64,000 nt of DNA. Origin: Flavobacterium subsaxonicum WB 4.1-42 = DSM 21790. Its GTDB lineage: Bacteria; Bacteroidota; Bacteroidia; Flavobacteriales; Flavobacteriaceae. Where the stretch lies: the NCBI RefSeq assembly GCF_000422725.1, contig NZ_AUGP01000029.1, forward strand, positions 114,683 through 178,682. Direction: 5' to 3'. Below, in pieces: positions 8,857-19,600 of the stretch. The translations under genes and the position numbers were made by a program. The notes below the pieces were generated by a model, which did not search any database, was not told the origin of the DNA, and saw only the letters and a program-made list of their open reading frames with translations. The stretch's first letter is position 1; each line of letters begins with the position of its first letter.

Positions 8857-10098
8857 TTATCTGTTATCTGTTATCTTCTTCTCCCTAAACACCACCGGAA
8901 ACACAATTGCCAGTACTAATGCATAACCTGCAAAGCACAACCAAATGCCCTGCCAGCTAAGGCTGCCGTTGGCATTGGTAAAAAAGTGCTGAATAATAAG
9001 CCCACTGGCAAAGCTGCCTATAAGCGCGCCAAAACCGTTTACCATCATCATAAACAGCCCTTGGGCACTGCCGCGAATTGCCGGGCTGGTATTGGTTTCT
9101 ACAAATAGTGAACCCGAGATATTAAAAAAGTCGAATGCCATGCCGTAGATAACGCACGAAAGCAGTATCATCCATAAGCCCTCGGCGGGGTTAGCAAAGG
9201 CAAACAACCCAAAGCGAAGTACCCAGGCAAGCATACTAAAGAGCATCACCATTTTAATTCCGAACTTTCGCAAGAAGAAAGGAATGGCAAGTATAAAAAG
9301 CGTTTCTGATATTTGAGATACCGACATTATTATAGCCGGATACTTAACCGCTACGGTATCTTTATAAGCAGCTACATTTTTAAAGTCGTGCAAAAAGGTA
9401 TCGCCATAAGCATTGGTTAGCTGTAGTGCAGCCCCCAATAGCATGGAGAAAACAAAAAACACGGCAAACTTTTTATCTTTAAAAAGGCTAAAGGCATTAA
9501 GGCCCAAAGCTTCAGTCATTATTTTTGTGCCTGCCTGCGCAGATAATGGCGGACATTTGGGCAGTGTAAAAGCATAAAGCCCCAACACTAATGATATAAA
9601 CGATGCAATGTAAAACTGGTTAGAGGATGTTTCGTTACCTGTAAGGCTAACCGCCCACAAGGCTGCAATAAAGCCTATAGTACCCCATATACGCACCGGC
9701 GGAAAATCGGCCACAACATCTTTACCGTTGTTTTTAAGTACCGTGTAGGCTACTGTGTTAGATAATGCCAGCGTAGGCATGTAGCACATCATATTTACAA
9801 GAAGTACCCAGAAAAAGGCCGTAGGGCTATATACCTGTGGTAGTACAAACAGCATTACTGCGCCACCAAGATGGCAAAGGCCGTAGAGTTTTTCGGCATT
9901 AACCCATCGGTCAGAAATAATACCCATTATGGCCGGCATAAAAACCGATGCTATGCCCATGGTAGAAAAAATTATTCCAAAGTTAGAGGCACTCCACTGC
10001 CGATTCTGGAACCAATACGCGCCTACGGTAAGCAGCCACGCCCCCCAAATAAAGAACTGAAAAAAATTCATTACCACAAGGCGCAGTTTTATGCCCAT
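8857..10098 (-). CDS. MFS nucleoside:proton symporter-like transporter
   Basis: The product has 413 residues from the ATG at 10098; a TTG two codons further upstream is less likely. About twelve hydrophobic segments are visible. The N-terminus (IKLRLVVMNFFQFFIWGAWLLTVGAYW) and the segment GIASVFMPAIMGIISDRWVNAEKLYG match the NupG/XapB nucleoside:H+ symporter family (Nuc_H_symport), which imports nucleosides across the inner membrane. The later VETNTSPAIRGSAQGLFMMMVNGFGALIGS segment is also typical. The gene is a single transcription unit next to cytidylate kinase. That neighbourhood fits pyrimidine salvage but does not prove a link. Substrate specificity cannot be read from the sequence. Confidence 0.88.
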   Translation of the reverse strand: MGIKLRLVVMNFFQFFIWGAWLLTVGAYWFQNRQWSASNFGIIFSTMGIASVFMPAIMGIISDRWVNAEKLYGLCHLGGAVMLFVLPQVYSPTAFFWVLLVNMMCYMPTLALSNTVAYTVLKNNGKDVVADFPPVRIWGTIGFIAALWAVSLTGNETSSNQFYIASFISLVLGLYAFTLPKCPPLSAQAGTKIMTEALGLNAFSLFKDKKFAVFFVFSMLLGAALQLTNAYGDTFLHDFKNVAAYKDTVAVKYPAIIMSVSQISETLFILAIPFFLRKFGIKMVMLFSMLAWVLRFGLFAFANPAEGLWMILLSCVIYGMAFDFFNISGSLFVETNTSPAIRGSAQGLFMMMVNGFGALIGSFASGLIIQHFFTNANGSLSWQGIWLCFAGYALVLAIVFPVVFREKKITDNR

Positions 10099-10123
10099 AT
10101 ACAATAGCGTTAGGTTACCAATA

Positions 10124-10131
10124 CAAAACTA
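10124..10131 (-). promoter_or_regulatory. -7 element upstream of the nucleoside transporter
   Basis: TAGTTTTG on the minus strand matches TAnnTTTG. No good TTTG is found 19 bp further upstream, so it is weak. Its position supports the ATG at 10098. Confidence 0.4.
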
Positions 10132-10176
10132 TAATGGTAAATCTATCAATAAAAATTGGTTTTAGCAATTAAGAGC

Positions 10177-10869
10177 CTATGCCTCAAGCACTTTTTTGGC
10201 AAGCGCCACAACAGTGTCAAACTGCTGCTGTATCGATAAGTCAGAATTATCTATCTCTATGGCATCGGCAGCTTTTACAAGCGGAGAATCTTTACGGTGG
10301 GTATCTATATAATCGCGTTCCTGCACGTTGTGCAGCACCTCATCAAACGTTACTGTATCGCCTTTTTGGGTCAGTTCTTCAAAACGGCGCTGGGCACGCG
10401 TTTCGGGGCTGGCCGTCATAAACAGCTTTAGCTCGGCATTAGGAAAAACCACCGTGCCAATATCGCGGCCGTCCATAACCACGCCCTTATGTTCGCCCAT
10501 GTGTTGCTGCTGTTTAACCAGCATGGCACGCACGGCGCTAACCTCGGCCACACGGCTCACAAAATTACTTACAGGCAGCGTACGGATCTTGCGCTCTACA
10601 TTCTCCTCGTTAAGGTACATTTCGGCAAAGCCAAGGTCGGGGTTAAATAAAAACTGAAGGCTAATATCGTCTATGCAATCAGTAAGGCCTTCGCTATTAA
10701 AAAATTCGGTATCAATAAAGCCATTTTCCATAGCATAAAGGGTAACGGCGCGGTACATGGCACCGGTATCTACATAAGCATAGCCAAGGTGGCGTGCCAG
10801 CTGCTTTGCCAGCGTGCTTTTGCCTGTAGAAGAAAAACCGTCTATAGCTATGGTAATTTTTTTATCCAA
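10177..10869 (-). CDS. cmk: Cytidylate kinase
   Basis: The 230-residue enzyme phosphorylates CMP and dCMP with ATP. The P-loop GFSSTGKST is at residues 10-18. The CMP-binding region YVDTGAMYRAVTLYA follows, as do the VMDGRDIGTVVFPNAELKLFMTAS block and RAQRRFEEL, which are diagnostic of Cmk. The frame opens with TTG (10869-10867) one base after the porQ stop codon. No earlier start fits and the next Met is at residue 38, inside the conserved core, so TTG is taken as the start. Tight coupling to porQ indicates one transcript. Confidence 0.96.
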   Translation of the reverse strand: MDKKITIAIDGFSSTGKSTLAKQLARHLGYAYVDTGAMYRAVTLYAMENGFIDTEFFNSEGLTDCIDDISLQFLFNPDLGFAEMYLNEENVERKIRTLPVSNFVSRVAEVSAVRAMLVKQQQHMGEHKGVVMDGRDIGTVVFPNAELKLFMTASPETRAQRRFEELTQKGDTVTFDEVLHNVQERDYIDTHRKDSPLVKAADAIEIDNSDLSIQQQFDTVVALAKKVLEA

Positions 10870-10870
10870 A

Positions 10871-11890
10871 TTACTGTAAGTTTATGGTTAGCCCAAAAAG
10901 GCTGGTGTTGGCAGCAAGGGTGTAGCGGGAGTACGAATAATCAAAGCGTAATTTATTAAATCTAAGCGACATACCTACCGATATACCCGAGAAATTACGT
11001 TTATCTACCACGCGCAGCTCTTCTCCCCTCCTAAAATTATAACCCGCCCTTATATTAAAGCTCTTACCCGGAAAAAGCTCGGCACCCAGAATAACGTGGC
11101 GCAGGGCGTTGTTAAAAAAGCTCACTTTTTCTTCGGTAGTGCCACCCTCAATATCCTGTTCGGCACGGTTGGGGTTAGAAAAGGCAATATTCCATTGTTG
11201 CAGGTTTTCCAGCGTTATATGCCACCTTACGGGAACATTCTCTACCTCCTGCGATATACCCGCTATAATTTCCAGCGGCAACGGCTCCTGCTGGCCCGCA
11301 TAGGTGGTAATTTGCATACCCGCGTTGCGCACCACAAGGGCGATATTAATATCGTTATAATCGTCTATGTAAATAGCGCCAATATCTACGGCGGCGCCAA
11401 AAGAGTTGTAACTTTCCAGTGTAGAAGAAATCAGCTTACCGCTGGCTCCCAGATAAATATCGGTATAAGGTACGTTAAAGGCATAGCCAAAAGAAAGGGC
11501 AATTTCGCTACCGGTAAAGTCGCCCGTAAGCAGGCCGGTTTCGTCGCGGCCCTCAAAAGTACCGTAGTTAACGTAGCTTACCCCTGCGTGAAAGGTTTGC
11601 ACGTGCCTGTCCCACGTATAGGCATAGGCCCCCGTGCCATAGGTAACCTCGCCGAAATAACTGCCGTAGTTTAAAGACAGGTGGTTATCCATTTGCGGGT
11701 TAATGGTTGCCGGATTAAAAATGGCCTGGTTAACATCTTCGTCATAATTGGTAATTACCTTGCCGCCAAGTGCCGCCTGGCGTGGAGAAGTTACCAGGTT
11801 TAAGAACTGATAGGTATATTTACCGCCTATCTGGCCAAAAGACATAGCAGTGGTTAGCAGTAAAAAGTAAAGATACCTGTTTTTAAACAT
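10871..11890 (-). CDS. porQ: Type IX secretion system protein PorQ
   Basis: The 339-residue product has a signal peptide (YLYFLLLTTAMSFGQ) followed by a PorV/FadL-like outer-membrane beta-barrel. Characteristic blocks are YTYQFLNLVTSPRQAALGGKVIT near the N-terminus, NPATINPQMDNHLSLNYGSYFG, and the final strand pattern ending SLFGLTINLQ. In T9SS, PorQ is an outer-membrane protein needed for cargo export or processing, working beside PorV/PorU/PorZ. It heads a two-gene unit with cmk. Its presence fits the T9SS cargo genes elsewhere in the window. Confidence 0.93.
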   Translation of the reverse strand: MFKNRYLYFLLLTTAMSFGQIGGKYTYQFLNLVTSPRQAALGGKVITNYDEDVNQAIFNPATINPQMDNHLSLNYGSYFGEVTYGTGAYAYTWDRHVQTFHAGVSYVNYGTFEGRDETGLLTGDFTGSEIALSFGYAFNVPYTDIYLGASGKLISSTLESYNSFGAAVDIGAIYIDDYNDINIALVVRNAGMQITTYAGQQEPLPLEIIAGISQEVENVPVRWHITLENLQQWNIAFSNPNRAEQDIEGGTTEEKVSFFNNALRHVILGAELFPGKSFNIRAGYNFRRGEELRVVDKRNFSGISVGMSLRFNKLRFDYSYSRYTLAANTSLFGLTINLQ

Positions 11891-12067
11891 TGTAGATTTG
11901 TGGCGATTTGTGCATATATAACGCGAATGCGAAGATATTATTTTTAAATAAATTAAACGTGTAAAATTTAATGTACATTATCTATAGTTTTAAGGTTTAG
12001 ATAGACCCACCCCAAAATAAACCCACTACATAGCCGTTGTATTTTACAATCAGCCAAAAACCTTTAC

Positions 12068-13750
12068 ATGAAGAAATTTGTTTTATTGATTGCCTTTTTA
12101 TCATGCCCAATTTTGTTTGCACAGAACAAGGTTACTGAAAGTAAAAAAATCCAAGACCTGATTAATATTTGGGGATTACTAAAATACCGGCACCCGCAGG
12201 TTAGCAAAGGTACATTTGATTTTAATGATGAGTTTATTACCGAATTAAAAAAACTGCAAACCATTAATAATCAACCCGAGGTAAATACCGAATTAATTAG
12301 CTGGGTACAGAAATTCGATTTAGGTAAATCTAAATTTAAACCCAACACGAAATTTTTAAAAACTAAAAACCTGTGTGCTAAAAATGCCAACTATACATGG
12401 ATAGAAACCTCCCGGTTTAGCTCCAACCTTATCACTCTACTGAACCAGATTAAAAATAACGGGGCGTATGGAGATTACTATGCATCTATAAGCAATGTAA
12501 GCGGGTTTGTTGATTTTAAAAATGAAAAGGCATTTAAAGGTTTTGATGCCGAAAACGCTGCGCACCGCATATTATTTTTAAGCTCTTTTTGGAATATTAT
12601 TAAATACTGGGACGTAAATATTTACCTGGCCGACCAAAATTGGGATGATGTACTTACAGAAATGGTTCCGGAATTTCTTGAAGGCGATGCTTTAAAATTT
12701 GAAGCGTCTAAAGAAAAACTGTTTACCAAGCTTAACGATTCTCATGCTGATTATGAGTTTAGCCACACCATTAATAATATACTTATTAAGTACCCTGCTT
12801 TTAATGGAAGGATAGTAAACGACTCTTTAGTGATTACGCACCTTCGTAATAAAGAGCTTGCTAAACTGGATGGTATCGAATTAGGAGATGTAATTGTTGC
12901 GGTAAACGGCAAAGATTTTAAAAGCTTTTATATTGATAAATTCTCAAACCTTATAAGTGCGTCAAACCGCAATTATTTGAGGAGGGGCAGCGAGCGATTT
13001 TCGTTACTTGCTGATAGTCTCGACTCAATTAAGGTTACGGTTAGAAAAAAAGATGGCCTACTTTACGATCAATACATTAAACTCAATACTTATACCCAAT
13101 ATCCGTATGAGCTAATTGCCTCTTTAAATCCGCCAAAGGCCAAGAAGTTTTACAGCTTAAACAATCAGGTTGGCTATATAAATCTTGCAAAAATAACTAA
13201 AGCCGAACTTAAAGACGCGTTTAACCAATTTGAATCAACAAAAGGTATTGTAATAGACCTGCGCAATTATCCGGGTAATATTTCGCATGAGGTTGCTAAC
13301 TATTTATACCCCGATAAAAAGGTGTATGTAAAAATTCTTAACCCTATTGCTCCGGGTTATAGCATGTACAATTACAAATCTTCGCTACACAAAATTCTTA
13401 ACCCTTTTAATGCCGGGCATAAAAATAAAAACTATTACAAGGGCAAAATTGTATTGCTTGTAGACCGGGTTACGGGCAGCCATGCCGAATCTATTGCTAT
13501 GGAAATTCAGCAGGCACCAAATTGTGTTACTATTGGCGAACAAACTTTTGGTGCGGTAATGAACCGTAAAAGAGTGCCACTGATGGACAACACTACTGTT
13601 GATTACACCCACGCAGGTGCTTTTTACCCGGATGGTACGCAGGTGCAACGCAACGGGATAAAGCTTGATGTGGAAATAATTGAAAGTGCTGAAAATTACG
13701 ATTCTGATCTTTATATTAAGGAGGCTCTAAAAATTATAGAACAGGGGTAA
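12068..13750 (+). CDS. Secreted S41 family (C-terminal processing-like) peptidase
   Basis: The product has 560 residues with signal peptide KKFVLLIAFLSCPILFAQ. A helical N-terminal part (residues ~25-230) is followed by a PDZ-like segment (LAKLDGIELGDVIVAVNGKDF) and the S41 catalytic core: VGYINLAKITKAEL, KGIVIDLRNYPG, and GKIVLLVDRVTGSHAESIAMEI. Ser471 in GSHAES is the likely nucleophile. The C-terminal GEQTFGAVM and GIKLDVEI stretches also fit the family. It resembles the secreted, longer S41 peptidases of Bacteroidota rather than the canonical CtpA. The substrate is unknown. The gene is monocistronic with a strong terminator. Confidence 0.9.
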   Translation: MKKFVLLIAFLSCPILFAQNKVTESKKIQDLINIWGLLKYRHPQVSKGTFDFNDEFITELKKLQTINNQPEVNTELISWVQKFDLGKSKFKPNTKFLKTKNLCAKNANYTWIETSRFSSNLITLLNQIKNNGAYGDYYASISNVSGFVDFKNEKAFKGFDAENAAHRILFLSSFWNIIKYWDVNIYLADQNWDDVLTEMVPEFLEGDALKFEASKEKLFTKLNDSHADYEFSHTINNILIKYPAFNGRIVNDSLVITHLRNKELAKLDGIELGDVIVAVNGKDFKSFYIDKFSNLISASNRNYLRRGSERFSLLADSLDSIKVTVRKKDGLLYDQYIKLNTYTQYPYELIASLNPPKAKKFYSLNNQVGYINLAKITKAELKDAFNQFESTKGIVIDLRNYPGNISHEVANYLYPDKKVYVKILNPIAPGYSMYNYKSSLHKILNPFNAGHKNKNYYKGKIVLLVDRVTGSHAESIAMEIQQAPNCVTIGEQTFGAVMNRKRVPLMDNTTVDYTHAGAFYPDGTQVQRNGIKLDVEIIESAENYDSDLYIKEALKIIEQG

Positions 13751-13751
13751 T

Positions 13752-13784
13752 AAAAAAACGGCTAGAAATTTTAGCCGTTTTTTT
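13752..13784 (+). terminator. Terminator after the S41 peptidase
   Basis: A 13 bp stem (13752-13764 with 13772-13784) around a 7 nt loop has A and T runs on both sides and begins 2 bp after the stop codon. Confidence 0.85.
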
Positions 13785-13831
13785 ATTATTTGAATCATTT
13801 TATGATGAATATATAGCATATAGAGCAATCG

Positions 13832-13990
13832 TGGCATTCCCCTCCCATGGAGGGGTGGCTGAAAGCCGGGGTGGTTTATTTTTCTTAGTGTTGAAAAAAG
13901 AAACAATCTATATAAATATCAGAAATCACCAACTTCTTAAAAAAACCACCCCACCCTACGGGTACCCCTCCAAAGGAAGGGAATGCTTAC
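13832..13990. repeat. Long imperfect intergenic inverted repeat between the S41 gene and lon
   Basis: The left arm at about 13832-13882 (GCATTCCCCTCCCATGGAGG, then CCGGGGTGG) is complementary, with mismatches, to the right arm at about 13945-13987 (CCACCCC, then CCCCTCCAAAGGAAGGGAAT). The loop between the arms is AT-rich and about 60 bp long. It has the form of a non-autonomous MITE or REP-like element sitting between convergent genes. Confidence 0.65.
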
Positions 13991-14011
13991 TCGGGTAGTT
14001 TATCAGGTAGC

Positions 14012-16462
14012 TTAAAGCGTCTTCGCGTTTTTAACTTTCTGGTCGGTAATGGCAAACTTAATAACCTCGCTCATTTCTCTAACGTAATGAAACGTAACAC
14101 CTTCCAGATAATCCTGTTTTATTTCTTCAACATCGCGCCTGTTTTCTTCGCAAAGTATTATCTCTTTAATATTAGCCCTTTTTGCTGCCAGTATTTTTTC
14201 TTTAATACCACCTACCGGAAGTACCCTGCCCCTTAGGGTTATTTCGCCCGTCATGGCCAGGTGCTTTTTGATCTTTTTTTGCGTGAATGATGATACTAAC
14301 GATGTTAACATGGCAACACCCGCACTCGGGCCGTCTTTTGGCGTAGCCCCTTCGGGCACGTGTATGTGCACATTGTATTTCTCGATAATATCCGGTTCTA
14401 TACCCAAAAGCTCTGCGTTCGATTTTATGTACTCTAATGCTATGGTAGCCGACTCCTTCATTACCGTGCCCAGGTTACCCGTCATGGTCATGTGGCCTTT
14501 GCCTTTAGAAAGTATACTCTCTATAAACAAAATATCGCCACCAACGCTGGTCCAGGCAAGGCCGGTTACAACACCTGCTACATCATTATTTTCGTATTTG
14601 TCGCGTTCCATTTTAGGGGCACCCAATACTTTAAGCACGTTCTCGTCGGTTACTTTAACGTCGTATTCTTCTTCTAAAGCAATAGATTTTGCAACGTTGC
14701 GCACTACTTTGGCAATTTGTTTTTCTAAGCCACGTACGCCCGATTCGCGCGTGTAGCCCGTAACAATTTTTTCTATTTGCTTTTTACCAATAACCACATC
14801 TTTAGGCGTTAGCCCGTGCTCTTTAATTTGTTTGGGAACAAGGTGTTTTTTGGCAATTTCTACTTTTTCTTCTATAGTATAGCCCGTCATATTAATGATC
14901 TCCATACGGTCGCGTAGCGCTGGCTGAATGGTAGACAGGTTGTTAGAGGTAGCGATGAACATAACTTTAGAAAGGTCGAAACCAAGCTCCAGGAAGTTAT
15001 CGTAAAAATCAGAGTTTTGCTCAGGGTCCAGCACCTCTAATAAGGCAGACGACGGGTCGCCCTGGTTGCTAACACTAAGCTTATCGATCTCATCTAAAAC
15101 AAAAACAGGGTTCGATGTGCCTGCTTTTTTAAGGCTCTGGATAATCCTGCCGGGCATAGCGCCAATGTAGGTTTTACGATGGCCGCGAATTTCGGCTTCG
15201 TCTCTAAGGCCGCCCAAGGAGATACGGATATACTCCCTGCCCAACGCCTCGGCAACCGATTTACCAATCGAGGTTTTACCCACACCCGGAGGCCCGTAAA
15301 GGCACAGTATAGGCGATTTCATGTCGTTACGCAGCTTAAGCACCGCAAGGTGCTCTATAATACGTTTCTTAACATCTTCAAGGCCGTAATGGTCTTTGTT
15401 TAATATTTTTTCTGCACGCTTAAGGTCAAAGTTATCTTTAGAGAACTCATTCCACGGCAGGTCTATCATCAGTTCTAAATAGTTGCGCTGTGTACCGTAA
15501 TCGGCCGCCTGCGGGTTCATACGCTGTAACTTGGCAAGCTCTTTTTCAAAATGGGTCTTTGTTTTCTCATTCCATTTTTTAGTCCTTGCCTTTTGGCGAA
15601 TTTCGTCAACCTCCTGGTCGTGCGATACTCCACCCAGTTCTTCCTGAATGGTTTTCATCTGCTGGTGCAGAAAGTATTCGCGCTGCTGTTGGTCTAAGTC
15701 AAAACGTACCTTGCTTTGGATATCGTTTTTAAGCTCCAGTTTTTGCAGCTCAAGGTTCATGTACCTCAGCGTTTCCAAAGCCCTGTCTCTAAGGCTGCTT
15801 ATAGCCAAAAGGTCCTGCTTTTCTTTAACGGTAAGGTTCATGTTAGACGACACAAAGTTTACCAGGAACGATTCGCTCTCAATATTTTTGATGGCGAAAG
15901 TAGCCTCGGTAGGAATGTTCGGACTCTCTTTAATGATCTGGATAGCCAGCTCTTTAATCGACTCTATAATAGTATGAAACTCGGCATCCTTACTCTTTGG
16001 CCTTGTTTCTTCAAACTCGCGTACGGTAGCCTTAAGATAAGGGTCTTCGGTTGTAACCGAATCGATCTCAAAGCGCTTTTTACCCTGAATGATAACGGTT
16101 GTATTACCATCGGGCATTTTAAGAACGCGTAAAATACGGGCCACAGTACCCACGGTATTAACATCGTCGATACCCGGCTCTTCTACACTTTCGTCTTTTT
16201 GGGCAACTACCCCTATTATCTTATCGCCATTATTGGCATCGTTAATAAGCTTTATGGATTTATCCCTGCCTGCGGTAATGGGTATTACAACACCCGGAAA
16301 CAGCACCATATTGCGCAATGGCAATATAGGCAGCGTATCGGGCAATACCTCGTTATTCATTTCTTCCTCATCTTCGGGGGTCATTAACGGAATAAGATCT
16401 GCATCGGTATCCAGCTCCTGAAGTGACAAACTGTCAATATTTAAAATTCTTTGCTTAGCCAT
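14012..16462 (-). CDS. lon: ATP-dependent protease La (Lon)
   Basis: The 816-residue protein shows the full LonA architecture. An N-terminal substrate-binding LON domain (LPILPLRNMVLFPGVVIPI...) is followed by a coiled-coil region. The AAA+ module has Walker A GPPGVGKTS and Walker B PVFVLDEIDKL, and the C-terminal protease domain contains GPSAG with the catalytic Ser, plus the downstream Lys in LAAKRANIKEIILC. It degrades misfolded and regulatory proteins in the cytoplasm. Length is normal for the family. The gene appears monocistronic; no clean promoter consensus was found. Confidence 0.98.
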   Translation of the reverse strand: MAKQRILNIDSLSLQELDTDADLIPLMTPEDEEEMNNEVLPDTLPILPLRNMVLFPGVVIPITAGRDKSIKLINDANNGDKIIGVVAQKDESVEEPGIDDVNTVGTVARILRVLKMPDGNTTVIIQGKKRFEIDSVTTEDPYLKATVREFEETRPKSKDAEFHTIIESIKELAIQIIKESPNIPTEATFAIKNIESESFLVNFVSSNMNLTVKEKQDLLAISSLRDRALETLRYMNLELQKLELKNDIQSKVRFDLDQQQREYFLHQQMKTIQEELGGVSHDQEVDEIRQKARTKKWNEKTKTHFEKELAKLQRMNPQAADYGTQRNYLELMIDLPWNEFSKDNFDLKRAEKILNKDHYGLEDVKKRIIEHLAVLKLRNDMKSPILCLYGPPGVGKTSIGKSVAEALGREYIRISLGGLRDEAEIRGHRKTYIGAMPGRIIQSLKKAGTSNPVFVLDEIDKLSVSNQGDPSSALLEVLDPEQNSDFYDNFLELGFDLSKVMFIATSNNLSTIQPALRDRMEIINMTGYTIEEKVEIAKKHLVPKQIKEHGLTPKDVVIGKKQIEKIVTGYTRESGVRGLEKQIAKVVRNVAKSIALEEEYDVKVTDENVLKVLGAPKMERDKYENNDVAGVVTGLAWTSVGGDILFIESILSKGKGHMTMTGNLGTVMKESATIALEYIKSNAELLGIEPDIIEKYNVHIHVPEGATPKDGPSAGVAMLTSLVSSFTQKKIKKHLAMTGEITLRGRVLPVGGIKEKILAAKRANIKEIILCEENRRDVEEIKQDYLEGVTFHYVREMSEVIKFAITDQKVKNAKTL

Positions 16463-16605
16463 ATCTTGGTAAAGGTCATTTTGTCATTAAACGTAAATTC
16501 AGAAAGCGCTTACATAAAACGCAAGCCTTTCAAAGTAATTGTGTTACAGCCCTGCATACAGCTGTATAGCCCACAGCGACACAAGTGTATGACAATGATT
16601 GTGCC

Positions 16606-16635
16606 ATAAAAAAATCCGCCACGAGGGCGGATTTT
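16606..16635 (-). terminator. Terminator of the T9SS type A protein gene
   Basis: The arms AAAATCCGCC (16611-16620) and GGCGGATTTT (16626-16635) form a 10 bp stem, followed on the minus strand by T residues. It lies 30 bp after the stop codon. Confidence 0.88.
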
Positions 16636-16664
16636 AGATTTATTGGAGAATACTATCTGCAACC

Positions 16665-19600
16665 TTAGTTTTTAATAACCTTGATTGTTTTAACAGCAGT
16701 TCCTACAGTTACATTTACCATGTAGGTGCCTTGTGCAAGCGCCGACATATCTATAGCTGCATTGGTAGCGTTTGGCTTAGCAGTAAGCATTTGCTGACCA
16801 AGTACGTTAAACACGCTAACCGCAGTAATATCTGATGAATATTCTACAGTAAGTACATTGCTAACCGGGTTAGGATAGTAAGCAAAGTTATGCACATCAA
16901 AACCGGTTGTAGAAAGAACTGTTTCTATAGTAACAGTAACCGCTAAAACATCGGTACTTGTACAATCGCCTACTGTTTGGGTAGCATAGTATGTAGTAGC
17001 AGTTGTTAGTACAGCATCGGCCGCTAACGGGTTAACACCCGCAAGAGCATCAGCCTCTGTAGCATACCAGATAACAGTACCTGTAGCAGTAACCTCGATA
17101 TCAGCTAAAGTAGCATCTTCGCCTTCAATAACAGTAATCGTTTGTGTAGCTGCGCCTGTTGGTGCGGCAGCACTATTAATAGTTACTGTAAATGTATTCT
17201 GGGCAGTACAGTCGCCTGATGCTGCAAATACATAAAGCGTTGTAGTTTCTGTAATTTCTGTACCCACTGCAATAGCAGTACCACCACCGTTAGCGGCAGT
17301 ATAGTAAGCACCATTTGTTAGTTCAGGAAGTGTATATGCATCACATTCTGTAACATCTGCCGGAGCATCTGCAACAACCGTTGTAATAGTAACTACAACA
17401 GCAGTCCTGTCGGCGCTTTCGCAACCGTTAACCGTTTGAGAAGCATAGTAAGTAGTAGCTGTAAGCGCTGTAGCAGCCGTTAAAGCCGTACCGCCTGTAG
17501 CAGCAGCATACCACTGTACGTTTGTACCACCTGTAGCAGATAAGTTAGCTACCGTAGCAGCATTACAAAACGTTTGTGCAGCAGTAACTTCAGGAGCATC
17601 TGTAGTTATAACTGTAACCGCTGTAGTAGCTGTTACAGAACAACCAGCAACATTACTCGCTGTTACTGTATACGTAGTATCGGCATCAGGTGTAGCATAT
17701 ACGGTAGCTGTAGCAGTACCTGTGTAAGGAGTAGTTGCAGCAGCATCTGTAAATAAGCCTGCAACAGGAGCCCATGTAAATGAAGCCGATTGCTCGCCCT
17801 GTACACTTACATTGTCTATAGCCCAGTAGTACCTGTACTCAGAATCATATTTAAACCTTACATATACTGTTGGCTGGTTTAAGTAAGCTGCTGTTAGAGC
17901 AACAGTAGATTGTTCAAAAGCATCAAGTTCGCCTACTGTTTCATCATAAGTTGCAAGGGCAGCCCATGTAGTACCGTTAGTAGAAACCTCTACCGTAGCA
18001 GTAGTACCGGAAGATGGCTCGTATAAAAACTGGTAGAACGATACATTTGCAGATGTATAGCCTACAGTACTAAAGGCAGGAGACTGCAATATTGTAGATG
18101 TTGTTATACCTTCGTAACCCTGCGCATCGCTGTTAGTAAGGTAAAACTGGGTGTTATCATTACTTTCAAAAGGGTCAAAGCTATACTCGTAGCCATCCGG
18201 CCTTAGTGTCCATGCCGCTTCGATAATATCGCCACCTGTAGAGTTGTTTATTTTTGTCCAGTTGTTGGTAGCAGCGTTAAAGCCTTCGCTTAATATAACG
18301 TTGTTAGTAACACCACCTGTAACTGTTAGTGCTACAGCATTGCCGTTAGTGCAAACTTCTGCATCTTCTGTAACATCAAGGTCTGATGGTAAAGCGTTAA
18401 CCGTAACGGTAACTGTTGCAACAGCCACACAGCCCGTAGCAGCATCTGTAGCTGTAACAGTATACTGGGTTGTAGCCGTTGGCGATACCGTTTGTGTTGC
18501 ACCCGTAAGGTTGCCCGGCATCCAAACATAAGCATAACCTGCATTGGTGCTTGTAGCCGATATTTGTGTACTTGCACCCTCGCAAATTAATGCGTTAGTT
18601 ACCGCTGTTGTTACAGGGGTAGCCGGGTTAACAGTAACTGCAACTGCCTGCCTTGGCGACAAACATGCGTTTGAACCAATTAGAAGGTTGTAGAAATACA
18701 TATTGGTAACATCTTCGCCATACCAGTATCCGCTGGTTACGCTTAGAGATCCATCCTCTGTTTCAAAAGGAAAAGTTTCTTCAGAATAACCAAGGTCATA
18801 AATATTTCCGGTTATTTCTGATAGTATAATATAATAATCGCCTGCTGCAGGTATTGTTAAGTTAAGCGGAACTGCAACCGGGGTTGCACCGTTGCCTGTA
18901 ACCGTTTCTGTAGTTACCGATGTAACCACGTTTTCGTTAGCATCCCATAATTCTACCGTAAATGTACCTGTACCTGTAAAAGGTATTTCGGCACTCATTA
19001 CAGTAACGTTAGGCACTGTTGTGGTAACAGCAATACCATGATTGCCTGTACTATCACCGATAGTTTCGGTACCGCTGTATACAGCACCGGCTGTTTGTAA
19101 TGCCGATGACGATGCACCTACATAATATGTTGCATTTTGTGTTAGTAAAGGCGTAGTAAATGTTTCGCCAGATGCAATAATGCTACCACCTACGGCTGCA
19201 TTATACCAGTAAACAAAACCGGTACTTTCTGAAACAAGATCTATAGAGCCCTGTCCGCAAATTGCTTCGGGAACAGTAACTGTTAATACCGGAGATATAC
19301 AATCGGTTGTAAAAGAACCTTGTGTCCATGTGCTAAAGCCATCTGCACCGCATGCACTCCTTACAAATACATAATATGTTGTAGAAGCCGTTAAGTTTGC
19401 TATAGCAGCAGATGTTCCTGTAGCGGCTGTACCTGCGCCTGTTGGTGCTGTATTGGTTGTAGAAACAACATACTCGTAACCTGCCGGAGTACCCAATACA
19501 GGTGCCGCCCAGTTAATAGTAGCCGTATTTTGTGTTACTGCCGTAGCACCAGCACTTGCCGGGTTAAGGCATGATGGCGGTGTTGTTAATACAAAACGTG